Shown in pieces: positions 52,645-61,789 of a stretch of 64,000 bases of DNA. The position numbers and the translations under genes were made by a program. Under the pieces are notes generated by a model. It saw only the letters and a list, made by a program, of their open reading frames with translations, was not told where the DNA came from and made no database searches. The stretch is from the NCBI GenBank assembly GCA_014695255.1, contig JACJNX010000075.1, positions 1 to 64,000 on the forward strand. The letters run 5' to 3'. The stretch's first letter is position 1. Each line of letters begins with the position of its first letter. Origin of the DNA: Cyanobacteria bacterium FACHB-63 (GTDB taxonomy: Bacteria > Cyanobacteriota > Cyanobacteriia > Leptolyngbyales > Leptolyngbyaceae).

Positions 52645-53409
52645 ATGGAACAAGAAGTCATCACCCTCCTTTCGAGTCGCGAAATCGAAAAAATGCGTCG
52701 GGCTGGAAAACTCGCAGCGCAGCTATTGAATCACTTAGAGTCCTTCGTCAAACCCGGTGTCTCTACATTAGAACTCAACGACGAAGCTGAACGCTGGACA
52801 CAAGCCCACGGAGCCAAAAGCGCTCCCCTCGGCTACAACGGCTTCCCCAAGTCCATTTGCACGAGCGTTAATGAAGTCGTGTGTCACGGCATTCCCAACG
52901 CTAAACAAGTGCTGAAAAATGGAGACATTATTAATATTGATGTCACGCTAATCGTCGATGGCTATCACGGCGACACCTCAAAAATGTATTTCGTCGGAGA
53001 ACCGTCACCGTTAGCAAAGCGTTTGGTCGAAGTGACAGACAAATGCCGACAATTAGGCATGGATGCGGTAAAACCGGGTGCCAGAATCGGCGATATTGGC
53101 GCAGCGATTCAAGAATATGCCGAATCTCAAGGCTTTTCCGTCGTGCAAGACTTTGTGGGACATGGAATTAGCCACATTTTCCACACGGCTCCCCAAATTC
53201 CGCACTACGGCAAACGCGGTACCGGGAAAAAGTTGCGTCCTGGAATGGTGTTTACGATCGAACCGATGATCAACGAAGGCACCTGGGAAGTCGAAGTCAT
53301 GCCCGACAAATGGACAGCCTTAACAAAAGATCGCAAACTCTCCGCCCAATGTGAACATACGATCGTCGTGACCTCCACCGGCTACGAAATCTTGACGCAA
53401 GCTGAGTAA
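52645..53409 (+). CDS. map: Methionine aminopeptidase, type I
   Basis: This 254-residue enzyme removes the initiator Met from new proteins. The first residues give REIEKMRRAGKLAAQ; metal and substrate residues are His81 (VCHGIPN), Asp99 (INIDVTLIVDG), Asp110 (YHGDTSKMYFVG), His in FVGHGISHIFH and Glu in FTIEPMINEG. No N-terminal zinc finger is present, as usual for bacterial types. It is followed by der on the same strand. Confidence 0.96.
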   Translation: MEQEVITLLSSREIEKMRRAGKLAAQLLNHLESFVKPGVSTLELNDEAERWTQAHGAKSAPLGYNGFPKSICTSVNEVVCHGIPNAKQVLKNGDIINIDVTLIVDGYHGDTSKMYFVGEPSPLAKRLVEVTDKCRQLGMDAVKPGARIGDIGAAIQEYAESQGFSVVQDFVGHGISHIFHTAPQIPHYGKRGTGKKLRPGMVFTIEPMINEGTWEVEVMPDKWTALTKDRKLSAQCEHTIVVTSTGYEILTQAE

Positions 53410-53466
53410 GAAGAGATTGCGTTACAATGGTGTGCTGGCTTAAGTCAATCCCTGCCTCTCAAAAAT

Positions 53467-54828
53467 ATGTCATTGCCGATCGTTGCCATTATTGGTCGCC
53501 CAAATGTGGGCAAGTCTACGCTTGTGAACCGTCTTGCTCAGGTACAGGATGCCATCGTGTTCGATGAGCCGGGTGTGACCCGCGATCGCACCTATAAACG
53601 AGCATTTTGGCGCGATCGGGAATTCCAAGTCGTTGATACGGGCGGACTGGTGTTTGACGATGACACCGAATTTTTGCCCCTGATTCGAGAACAAGCAATG
53701 GCGGCTTTGTCGGAATCGAAGGCGGCGATTTTTGTCGTAGATGGACAGGCGGGATTAACTCAAGCAGACGAGGAAATTGCTCAATGGCTGCGTCAGCAGC
53801 CTGTTCCGGTTGTACTGGCAGTCAATAAGTGTGAATCGGTTGATCAAGGACTCATTCAAGCCGCAGAATTCTGGGAGTTAGGGCTGGGTGAGCCGTATCC
53901 GGTTTCGAGCATTCACGGGAGCGGTACAGGGGACTTGCTCGATCAGGTTGTCGAACACTTGCCTGCAACCTGTGAAATCGAAGAAAATCCTGAAACTAAA
54001 GTCGCGATCGCAGGTCGCCCGAATGTGGGTAAGTCAAGCTTGCTCAATGCGTTTGTGGGCGAAAATCGCTCGATCGTCAGTCCAATTTCAGGTACGACAA
54101 GAGACGCGATCGACATGGTAGTTGAGCGCAACGATAAAACATATCGCTTGATTGATACTGCTGGAATTCGCAAGAAAAAGAACGTGGAATACGGTCCTGA
54201 ATTCTTTGGAATCAATCGAGCGTTTAAGGCAATCGATCGTTCTGATGTGGTGCTTCTTGTGATTGATGCACTAGACGGCGTGACCGAGCAAGACCAAAAA
54301 TTAGCTGGACGCATTGATGATGAAGGACGGGGCTGTGTGGTCATCATCAATAAATGGGATGCCGTTGAGAAAGACTCCCACACCATTTATGAATATGAGG
54401 ATCAGATCCGCGATCGCCTACATTTTGTCGAGTGGGCAGAAAGCATTTTTATTAGCGCCAAAACCGGTCAGCGGGTTGAGAAGATTTTTGAACTCGTCGA
54501 TCGTGCCGCTGAACAACACAAGCGCCGAGTTTCAACGTCTGTGATTAATGAAGTGCTAGAAGATGCGCTGTCTTGGCACACACCACCCACAACGAGACAA
54601 GGACGACAAGGCAAGATCTACTACGGAACTCAGGTAAGCAGCGCACCTCCGACGATCGCGCTATTCGTCAACGATCCCCATCTATTCAACGACAACTATC
54701 GCCGTTATATCGATCGTAAGTTCCGCGAATCTTTAGGCTTCCAAGGCACACCGCTCCGGTTACTTTGGCGCGGTAAGAAAGTTCGGGAAGTTGAGCGGAA
54801 CACCGCGAATCGAGCAACAAAGGTTTAG
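53467..54828 (+). CDS. der: GTPase Der (EngA), ribosome biogenesis
   Basis: This 453-residue protein has two consecutive GTPase domains. G1 motifs are [11 protein letters not shown] (8-18) and [11 protein letters not shown] (about 181-191); G3 DTGG and DTAG; G4 NKCE and NKWD. A C-terminal KH-like domain ends [14 protein letters not shown]. Der helps mature the 50S subunit. Only 3 bases separate it from the ECF T-component gene, so they are probably co-transcribed. Confidence 0.97.
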   Translation: MSLPIVAIIGRPNVGKSTLVNRLAQVQDAIVFDEPGVTRDRTYKRAFWRDREFQVVDTGGLVFDDDTEFLPLIREQAMAALSESKAAIFVVDGQAGLTQADEEIAQWLRQQPVPVVLAVNKCESVDQGLIQAAEFWELGLGEPYPVSSIHGSGTGDLLDQVVEHLPATCEIEENPETKVAIAGRPNVGKSSLLNAFVGENRSIVSPISGTTRDAIDMVVERNDKTYRLIDTAGIRKKKNVEYGPEFFGINRAFKAIDRSDVVLLVIDALDGVTEQDQKLAGRIDDEGRGCVVIINKWDAVEKDSHTIYEYEDQIRDRLHFVEWAESIFISAKTGQRVEKIFELVDRAAEQHKRRVSTSVINEVLEDALSWHTPPTTRQGRQGKIYYGTQVSSAPPTIALFVNDPHLFNDNYRRYIDRKFRESLGFQGTPLRLLWRGKKVREVERNTANRATKV

Positions 54829-54831
54829 CGT

Positions 54832-55818
54832 ATGGATTTACTGCGATCGCTGCCGTTGGGTCTATATCTCGAACAGCCGATTACCTGGATGCACCGACTC
54901 GATCCACGGGTAAAGCTGGCGTGGTTGATGAGTTTTCTAGCCACCCCCCTACTAGCGAGTGCAGAATGGCGATTAATTCTAGTCGGTGTGTTAATCGCTC
55001 TGACTTTAGCGGCTCGAATTCCCCTGCGGGTATGGCGGCAACAAATGGGCTGGCTGTTATTGCTGGCGCTCTATGTGTTTTCGTTGGTTGCGATCGCGCC
55101 TGATGGCTTAAGTGTTGAGCCACGTCCCCGACTGCCTGAGAATGAACTGGCATTTGTGCAGCAGCCGAACACGGTTCCAAAGCCCGCACCGCAACAGCCT
55201 TGGTTTAATCCATTTCAAGCAGCACCCAAAGAGCAGACCCAACTTGCCAATCAATTAAAGCGCCCAGAGTTAAAGCAACCGACAGATTATCAGTATGTGG
55301 TGTTTCAGCGAGGTCCGATTCGGGTGACTCGTCGATCACTGGATCTCGCGATTCGAGTGGGTACTTTATTGTTTACGCTGATCTACAGTACGAATTTATT
55401 TTTGCTGACGACTGCACCCGAAGAAGTTACCGCAGGATTGGAAGATTTGATGAGTCCATTGCGGCGATTTAATATTCCGGTGACTGAAGTTACATTGACG
55501 TTAACGTTGTCGTTGCGATTCATTCCGCTGGTGTTGGAGGAATTTCAGAATTTGGTTCGATCGATTCGCACTCGTGCTATCAATTGGAAGAAGTTAGGAT
55601 TTCGCCGCACGATTCAAGTTGCGTTATCGGTAGCAGAGCGATTATTGCAGAATTTATTGCTCAGAGCAGAACAGATTGCGAGTGCGATGAAGGTTCGTGG
55701 ATTTACCAGTCCGAATCAGCATCGGGTGGAATGGCATCAATTAATTTTGAAGCGCTTTGATTGGGTCGCGTTGGCCGTATTGGGTGGTTTTTGGGCGGCG
55801 CGATTGGTATTTGGGTAG
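54832..55818 (+). CDS. ECF-type transporter T component (CbiQ family)
   Basis: This is a 328-residue membrane protein. LDPRVKLAWLMSFLATPLL and five or six helices, with the C-terminal coupling helices (IRTRAINWKK and SAMKVRGFTSP, the conserved Arg-Gly type motif) that contact the ATPases, match EcfT/CbiQ. It has an unusually long proline-rich cytosolic insert (about 100-160). No EcfA ATPase or S component is in the window, so the substrate is unknown. Confidence 0.88.
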   Translation: MDLLRSLPLGLYLEQPITWMHRLDPRVKLAWLMSFLATPLLASAEWRLILVGVLIALTLAARIPLRVWRQQMGWLLLLALYVFSLVAIAPDGLSVEPRPRLPENELAFVQQPNTVPKPAPQQPWFNPFQAAPKEQTQLANQLKRPELKQPTDYQYVVFQRGPIRVTRRSLDLAIRVGTLLFTLIYSTNLFLLTTAPEEVTAGLEDLMSPLRRFNIPVTEVTLTLTLSLRFIPLVLEEFQNLVRSIRTRAINWKKLGFRRTIQVALSVAERLLQNLLLRAEQIASAMKVRGFTSPNQHRVEWHQLILKRFDWVALAVLGGFWAARLVFG

Positions 55819-55874
55819 AAACGGGTTTTGGCGCAACGGTTTTGTCCGGCGAAATCATGCGTTTACCCGATGGC

Positions 55875-55902
55875 GTAGAGACGCGATTAATCGCGTCTCT
55901 AC
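55875..55902. repeat. 28-bp perfect palindromic repeat
   Basis: Two 14-base arms (GTAGAGACGCGATT and its complement) meet without spacer. It lies 57 bases after the ecfT stop. Similar GTAGAGACGCGATTAATCGC palindromes are scattered in many cyanobacterial genomes (recalled, not searched). It may also act as a terminator between the convergent genes. Confidence 0.85.
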
Positions 55903-55956
55903 CGGGGTTACGGGACGATCGCCAATCAAATCGAAATCGGGAATCCCCCATTCGGT

Positions 55957-57135
55957 TTAATATTCCGGCACCGACGGATCGACCTCACGACTCCAAGCCG
56001 TGATTCCACCCTTCACGTTGATCCCATCAATACCCGCCGATTTGAGAAGACCGATCGCTTTTGCCGATCGTCCCCCCATTTTGCAATGTGCAATCAACTT
56101 GTGTCCGTTGAGCAGTTCTTTCACTTTCTCAACGCCATTCCCGTTCTCGATGTCCGGTAACGGAATTAATACAGAACCGGGGATCTGAGCAATATCGTAC
56201 TCGTTGGGATTGCGGACATCGAGCAAGACATACTCGTTCCCGATCGCGCCACTGTCGATCAGTTGCTTCAATTCCTGCACAGTGATTTCTTGCATACTCG
56301 CTTTTGCCTGCTCCTCAGCCGCTTTTGCCTGTGGAATTCCGCAGAACTCCTCGTAATCTACTAATTTCTCAATCACGGGACGTACCGGATTTGGACGCAG
56401 TTTAAGCTCCCGGAACTTCATCTCCAGTGCGTTGTACAGCAACAACCGCCCACTGAGTGTGTTTCCCTGTCCGAGAATAATCTTCACTGCTTCAGTCGCC
56501 TGAATCGTGCCGATAATGCCGCACAGCACACCCAATACACCGCCCTCTGCACAAGAAGGCACCAATCCAGGTGGCGGGGGTTCCGGATACAAATCGCGAT
56601 AGTTCGGACCGCCCTCGTAGTTAAAGACCGTCGCTTGTCCCTCAAATCGGAAAATCGAGCCGTACACATTCGGCTTATTCAACAGCACGCAAACATCATT
56701 CACGAGATACCGCGTTGGGAAGTTATCGGTTCCGTCGATCACCAAATCATAAGGTTCCGCAATTTGCAGTGCATTTTCAGCACTTAATCGCGTCTCATAC
56801 AGATCCACTTGGCAAGTTGGATTGATCTCAAGAATCCGTTGTTTTGCCGATTCAATCTTAGGTTTACCAACCCAAGAAGTTCCGTGAATAATTTGACGAT
56901 GCAGATTAGAACTATCGACGACATCAAAATCGACAATTCCAATTCGTCCGATCCCCGCTGCTGCTAGATACAACAATAGCGGTGATCCCAGCCCGCCTGT
57001 TCCCACGCAGAGAACGCTTGCCGCTTTGAGTTTTTTCTGTCCATCCAGCCCAACTTCCGGCAGAATAATATGCCTGGAATATCGGGCGTAATCATCATTG
57101 GTTAACTGGATTTCATCCAGATTTGGGTTTAGCAT
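55957..57135 (-). CDS. moeB: MoeB-type adenylyltransferase with rhodanese domain
   Basis: This 392-residue E1-like enzyme activates the C-terminus of a sulfur-carrier protein. An adenylation domain (about 1-265) has GTGGLGSPLLLYLAAAG, VDSSNLHRQ, the Asp in DGTDNFPTRYL and the Cys in VPSCAEGGVLG. A rhodanese domain (about 285-392) has active-site Cys in IAHCKMGGRSAK, which can pass sulfur. Zinc CxxC pairs of classical MoeB are not seen. The frame is open to 57357, but that overlaps the JAMM gene; ATG 57135 is the natural start. Confidence 0.92.
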   Translation of the reverse strand: MLNPNLDEIQLTNDDYARYSRHIILPEVGLDGQKKLKAASVLCVGTGGLGSPLLLYLAAAGIGRIGIVDFDVVDSSNLHRQIIHGTSWVGKPKIESAKQRILEINPTCQVDLYETRLSAENALQIAEPYDLVIDGTDNFPTRYLVNDVCVLLNKPNVYGSIFRFEGQATVFNYEGGPNYRDLYPEPPPPGLVPSCAEGGVLGVLCGIIGTIQATEAVKIILGQGNTLSGRLLLYNALEMKFRELKLRPNPVRPVIEKLVDYEEFCGIPQAKAAEEQAKASMQEITVQELKQLIDSGAIGNEYVLLDVRNPNEYDIAQIPGSVLIPLPDIENGNGVEKVKELLNGHKLIAHCKMGGRSAKAIGLLKSAGIDGINVKGGITAWSREVDPSVPEY

Positions 57136-57175
57136 GGTGCGTCGCTGAACAAGTTGACAAATTGAGGGAGTTCCT

Positions 57176-57616
57176 TCAGGTGATCGCCAGTTCTTCCGGC
57201 TGGAAAACCTGTTGATCGTCGAGGCTCCAGCAGCGAAGGTCAACCGACTTGCCTTCAGACACCGACACGATCGCATAACTATACGCTGACCATGCGGCCG
57301 CACGATCGCATTCTGAAGGAATCGCCGGATGATCCGGATGTGAGTGATAGATCCCAATGATATCGAGACCTTGCGATCGAGCGGCTTTCATTGCTGCCAA
57401 CATTTCTTCTGGTGCAATTTCATATTGACGCTTTGGGGTCAGGTCGCTCTCGTCGCTACTCCACCGATTCTCCGTTGCTTTTACTTCCATGACGGTTTTC
57501 CCAGTGGGGTCACTCTTGCCCAACAGCAAGCCGCAGCACTCATCGGGATAGGTGCGCTCGGCATGAGCACGAATGCTCACAAGATGCTGAGAGTTGAGTC
57601 TGAGAATCACGGGCAC
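57176..57616 (-). CDS. JAMM/MPN+ metallopeptidase (M67)
   Basis: This 146-residue protein is a single JAB/MPN domain. The zinc site is complete: Glu in YPDECCGLLLG and IYHSHPDHPAIPSECD (HxH-x10-D). Bacterial JAMM peptidases trim C-terminal extensions from ThiS/MoaD/CysO-like carriers, which fits the moeB-rhodanese gene 40 bases downstream on the same strand. The carrier protein itself is not in this window. Confidence 0.93.
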   Translation of the reverse strand: MPVILRLNSQHLVSIRAHAERTYPDECCGLLLGKSDPTGKTVMEVKATENRWSSDESDLTPKRQYEIAPEEMLAAMKAARSQGLDIIGIYHSHPDHPAIPSECDRAAAWSAYSYAIVSVSEGKSVDLRCWSLDDQQVFQPEELAIT

Positions 57617-57681
57617 GGTGAAGAATCACAAGCCAATTATCTATTCTAAGGGATTCAGCACTCGAAGCAAGACTGAGAATT

Positions 57682-58050
57682 ATGAAGAAGATGAGCGACG
57701 ATCGCGATTCGCCTTTTGTTAAGCTGAATGCACTGAGCGAGACTGTATCAATGACAGAACTGACCTTAAGGCTGGACGACGAACTCTTAGAACGAGTACA
57801 GCAATGGGCAGAGCGGCAAAACCTGACGATCGACCAAGCAATCTCGATCGCTTGTAGTCAAGGAATCGGTGTGCTAGAAAGTTCCATGTCTCCAGAAACG
57901 CTGACCTTAGCAGATCGCAAAGCTTTTCTAAAACGACCTTTGGCAGAACGGCGGCGCGTGTTAGCAGATCAGGCGGAGAAGATGGTCGCTCACTACGAGC
58001 AGGAGCGTGAATGGCAAGAGATTGCACCAGGAGACTTGATTGAGTATTGA
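57682..58050 (+). CDS. Antitoxin of a MazF/PemK-type pair
   Basis: This 122-residue protein has a ribbon-helix-helix-like N-terminal part (ELTLRLDDELLERVQQWAER from about residue 25) and a charged C-terminal part (LADQAEKMVAHYEQEREW) that would wrap the toxin. ATG 57682 gives an extra 23 residues; ATG 57751 (MTELTLRL) is a good alternative start. It overlaps the toxin gene by 11 bases, typical for toxin-antitoxin pairs. Confidence 0.8.
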   Translation: MKKMSDDRDSPFVKLNALSETVSMTELTLRLDDELLERVQQWAERQNLTIDQAISIACSQGIGVLESSMSPETLTLADRKAFLKRPLAERRRVLADQAEKMVAHYEQEREWQEIAPGDLIEY

Positions 58051-58399
58051 GCCGAAACGCAAAGAAATCTGGTTCGTGAATTCTGATCCGACGCTTGGAA
58101 CCGAAATCAAAAAAATTCGACCTGTGATCGTGATCAGTTCTGATGAAGTTGAACGCTTGCCGCTCAAGTTAATTGCGCCCATCACAGACCGGAAGAATTA
58201 CTTCAGCCGTAATCTTTGGCATATTTGCATTGCTCCTGATCATGACAATGGTTTGCCAAAGATTTCAGCGATCGACGTATTACAAATTCGCGGTGTTGAT
58301 ACTCAAAGATTTATCCGGCGAGTCGGACAAGTGTCAGAAGAGCAAATGCAGGAAATTGGTAGCGCAATTGCTGCTGTAATCGAATTTCAATCGGAGTAA
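58040..58399 (+). CDS. MazF/PemK-type mRNA interferase toxin
   Basis: This is a 119-residue protein. EPKRKEIWFVNSDPTLGTEI with IRPVIVISSDE is the PemK/MazF fold start (Pro and Arg of the active site), and ISAIDVLQIRGVD with RFIRRVGQVSEE closes it. It would cut mRNA and arrest growth when the antitoxin is lost. The start is TTG 58040, inside the antitoxin 3' end, with AGGAG at 58029-58033. Confidence 0.88.
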   Translation: MSIEPKRKEIWFVNSDPTLGTEIKKIRPVIVISSDEVERLPLKLIAPITDRKNYFSRNLWHICIAPDHDNGLPKISAIDVLQIRGVDTQRFIRRVGQVSEEQMQEIGSAIAAVIEFQSE

Positions 58400-59359
58400 T
58401 TATTCGATTTTGATCGTTTGTCCTTGTTCTGCCGATCGTTGCGCTGCGATCGCAACTTTCAACGTATATAAACTCTCTTCAGGTTGAACATAAAGCGGCG
58501 CTCCATCGATCAGGTAATCCAAAACGGCACTCGTATCCTTGGTAAACAATCCGCGTCTTGCACCGACCTCGATCGCACTCACACCCTCGGTATTCGCAAA
58601 AGCACCTTGATCACCGTCAAAGATCAAGGCACCGCGATCGCCCTGAACTTCTAACTTGCGCTCCGGTGTCCAAAAGGTTTCACCTTTGCCGTACACCACA
58701 TCTGCACTCACACCACTCTTAAATTGCAGTTGCGCCTTACAAAGACAACCTGTGTAACGATCGCCGTTTAAATTCCAATAGCGATTCTGACAACTCACCG
58801 ATTCAACTTGCCCAAACGCATGAATTAATCGGTGCAGTCGCGATAATGCACCGACTAATGGAAAGCCAAAGATTGCTCGATCGTAAGTCCATTTTGCAGA
58901 AGCAGGATGCTGCGGAGTGACGGTGGCATAACGTGCATAAAACGGTGTCCCGACTTGAGAGAGCGATCGCAAAAAGGCTTGATGCACTCCGCCCAAAATC
59001 TCAATATGCTCGACATGAAGTAAGCGATTTCGAGCATGAGCTAGTTCAACCACTCGCGTTGCTGATTCAAAGTCGATCGCTAACGGATATTCGACCACGA
59101 CATGACGACCGGATTCGAGAGCGGATTCCGCGATCGCGCTATGCTCTGAGTTCACGCCGCAGATGATGACTAAATCAACCGCCTGGATCAACTCTTGCCA
59201 CGCATTAAACGCTTGGGTTTGGTGTGTATGCCCGAATTCCGCTGTTTTATCAGGTTGATGTCCTGCTACACCGACTAATTTTGCGCGATCGTCTTGATTC
59301 ACCGCTTCTGCTCTCAGCTTCGCAGCATATCCGGTTCCAACCAGTCCAACTCGAATCAC
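58400..59359 (-). CDS. bvdR: Biliverdin reductase (Gfo/Idh/MocA fold)
   Basis: This is a 319-residue Rossmann-fold oxidoreductase. VGLVGTGYAAKLRAEAV binds NAD(P)H. EYPLAIDFESA, LLHVEHIEILGGVHQAFL, KWTYDRAIFGFPLVGALSRL and GARRGLFTKDTSAVLDYL match cyanobacterial BvdR (Synechocystis Slr1784 type as I remember it), which reduces biliverdin IX-alpha to bilirubin. A generic Gfo/Idh enzyme is the fallback. It starts on the base after the toxin stop region, convergent with it. Confidence 0.85.
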   Translation of the reverse strand: MIRVGLVGTGYAAKLRAEAVNQDDRAKLVGVAGHQPDKTAEFGHTHQTQAFNAWQELIQAVDLVIICGVNSEHSAIAESALESGRHVVVEYPLAIDFESATRVVELAHARNRLLHVEHIEILGGVHQAFLRSLSQVGTPFYARYATVTPQHPASAKWTYDRAIFGFPLVGALSRLHRLIHAFGQVESVSCQNRYWNLNGDRYTGCLCKAQLQFKSGVSADVVYGKGETFWTPERKLEVQGDRGALIFDGDQGAFANTEGVSAIEVGARRGLFTKDTSAVLDYLIDGAPLYVQPEESLYTLKVAIAAQRSAEQGQTIKIE

Positions 59360-59552
59360 GAAACTATTCCTTGAATGTTCTCCTCTCAGTGTACTGGCAG
59401 AGATCCCTCCCTTAGCTAGAGTTCGACGAACAAAAGAACGTTGTAGGTTGAGAAAAATTTACATACAAGCAAAGAACTGTCTGATACTAAATAGAAACGT
59501 TAGCGATCGTTTGCCCCCCTGTTCTCGAACTCATGGTTCTTGTCCAATTCCT

Positions 59553-61703
59553 ATGACCGACGCTTTGATTCAAGAGACTTCTCCAGAATCCCTACGCCCT
59601 GAAAACGACGCAGAGCGGATAGAAGCACTGTTGCGATACAACATTCTGGATACACCAGCCGAAGAGGCTTTCGATCGCATCACCAAACTCGCGGCTCGGT
59701 TATTCAATGTCCCGATCTCGATTGTTTCTTTAGTAGACGAAAATCGCGCTTGGTTTAAGTCCTGTCAAGGATTTAATCTTCCAGAAGTTCCGCGCAACGA
59801 TTCGATCTGCAACGTTGCCATTCTTTATAACGGAATTTTAGTGATTCCCGATACGCACAAAGACGATCGCTTCGCCTGTAATCCGTTTGCGATGGCAGAA
59901 CCGGGTTTACGATTTTATGCAGGCGCACCGCTGATCACACAGGACGGCTATAACTTAGGAACGCTTTGTTTATTAGATAGCCAGCCGCACGATGATTTGA
60001 GTGCTGAGCAGCGGGAAACGCTCGTCGATTTAGCCGCGATGGTGATGGATGAGCTAGAGTTAAGACTCGCCGCCCGAAAAATTGCTCAAACCGATGCGGC
60101 ATTATTAGAAGTGACGCAGGGCGTTTCAGCCGTCACAGGACAGGCGTTTTTTGATGCGTTGGTTCTACACTTTGCCAAGGCTTTATCGGTCGATTATGTC
60201 TGTATCGGGCGCTTAGTTGAACCCATGCAACAAACCGTTCAAACGATCGCGGTTTGCGCTCATGGTCAAAATGCCGAAAACTTTGACTATCTAATCGTGG
60301 ACACGCCTTGCGAGAAGGTGATCGAAAATCGCAAGCTTTGCTCCTACCCGCGTCGTGTTCAAGCACTGTTTCCCGACGCACCAATGCTTGCCCCCTTAAA
60401 CATTGAAGGCTATATCGCTGTGCCTTTCTTTGACTCAGGAGAAAATCCTCTAGGCCTGTTAGGGATTATGCACAGCAAGCCGCTAGAAAACGTACAGCTT
60501 GCAGAGTCGTTATTAACGATTTTTGCGCTGCGGATTGCGACAGAACTCGATCGAATACGGGTGTCAGAAGCTGAACGGGCTGCTAGAGAGCAAGCTGAAA
60601 CTGCCAACCGGATGAAAGATGAATTTCTCACGGTTTTATCGCATGAACTGAGAACACCGCTCAGTCCCATTTTGGGCTGGACGAAACTTTTACGAGCGAG
60701 CAAAGTCAGCCTCGAAAGCCAGGATAAAGCCTTGGCAACGATCGAGCGCAACGCGGTGCAACTGACTCAATTGATCGAAGATTTGCTGGACATTTCGCGA
60801 ATTTTGCAAGGCAAGTTAATGCTGAATGTGCGACCAGTAAACTTAGCTGGAGTGACGACTGCGGCGATCGAGACGATTCGGCTTGCTGCCAATGCGAAAA
60901 AGATTCAAATTCAAACGAGCATCGAAGCTCCTGCGACTGTATTAGGAGATGCTGCGCGGCTACAGCAAGTCGTTTGTAATTTGCTCTCGAATTCGGTGAA
61001 GTTTACACCGAAAGGGGGGCGGATTGAAGTGCGCTTAACTCAGGTTGATCGATCGGCGCAAATTCAAGTCATCGACACGGGCAAGGGGATTGATGGTGAA
61101 TTTTTACCGTATGTCTTCGATCGGTTTCGTCAGGCTGATAGTGCGACCACACGCAAGTTTGGGGGGCTAGGCTTGGGTTTAGCGATCGTGCGTCAGATTG
61201 TCGAGCTACATGGTGGCACCATCCGCGCTGAAAGCTCCGGTGAAAATCAAGGCGCAGTCTTTATCGTGACGCTTCCGCTAAGCAACACGATCGCGCCGTT
61301 GCCGTCGAATGTTGATCCGCTAGAGTCTAGACCCTGCCTCGAAGGAATTCGAGTCTTAGTCGTGGATGATGAGCTGGATTCGCGGGATTTTGTTGCGTAT
61401 GTGCTTGAATCGGCAGGGGCAACCGTTCAACGGGCAGACTGCGCGATCGGAGCGCTGAAAATCCTGGCTCATTATCAGACCGATCTCTTGATCAGCGATG
61501 TCGGAATGCCAGAAATGGATGGCTATCAATTGCTCAGAAGTCTGAAGCCAGAACACAGAGTTCCAGCGATCGCGCTGAGTGCCTTTGCTGGAGAAATGGC
61601 GCAACAACAGGCGCTCGCAGCGGGATTTGCGCGACACTTGGCAAAACCGGTCGAACCGGATCATCTCGTCATGGTTGCAGCATCATTAATTGCTCGGAAT
61701 TAA
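59553..61703 (+). CDS. Hybrid sensor kinase (GAF-GAF-HisKA-HATPase-REC)
   Basis: This 716-residue soluble kinase has a first GAF domain (about 35-175, AARLFNVPISIVSLVDENR) and a second (about 200-345). No bilin-binding Cys in a typical DXCF or CH context is seen, so they are not clearly photosensors. HisKA has His364 (VLSHELRTPLSPILGW), and HATPase has NSVKFTPKGG and GGLGLGLAIV. The C-terminal receiver has Asp649 (LISDVGMPEMDG). The frame is open from 59448, but ATG 59553 (MTDALIQ) is more likely. Confidence 0.92.
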   Translation: MTDALIQETSPESLRPENDAERIEALLRYNILDTPAEEAFDRITKLAARLFNVPISIVSLVDENRAWFKSCQGFNLPEVPRNDSICNVAILYNGILVIPDTHKDDRFACNPFAMAEPGLRFYAGAPLITQDGYNLGTLCLLDSQPHDDLSAEQRETLVDLAAMVMDELELRLAARKIAQTDAALLEVTQGVSAVTGQAFFDALVLHFAKALSVDYVCIGRLVEPMQQTVQTIAVCAHGQNAENFDYLIVDTPCEKVIENRKLCSYPRRVQALFPDAPMLAPLNIEGYIAVPFFDSGENPLGLLGIMHSKPLENVQLAESLLTIFALRIATELDRIRVSEAERAAREQAETANRMKDEFLTVLSHELRTPLSPILGWTKLLRASKVSLESQDKALATIERNAVQLTQLIEDLLDISRILQGKLMLNVRPVNLAGVTTAAIETIRLAANAKKIQIQTSIEAPATVLGDAARLQQVVCNLLSNSVKFTPKGGRIEVRLTQVDRSAQIQVIDTGKGIDGEFLPYVFDRFRQADSATTRKFGGLGLGLAIVRQIVELHGGTIRAESSGENQGAVFIVTLPLSNTIAPLPSNVDPLESRPCLEGIRVLVVDDELDSRDFVAYVLESAGATVQRADCAIGALKILAHYQTDLLISDVGMPEMDGYQLLRSLKPEHRVPAIALSAFAGEMAQQQALAAGFARHLAKPVEPDHLVMVAASLIARN

Positions 61704-61789
61704 CCGCATTTCGTATCAAACTTGACCATTGTGAGTGGAGTTCTAGCGCAGTATGAAGGATAACAAAAGCGCTCCCGCTCCTTGTATCC

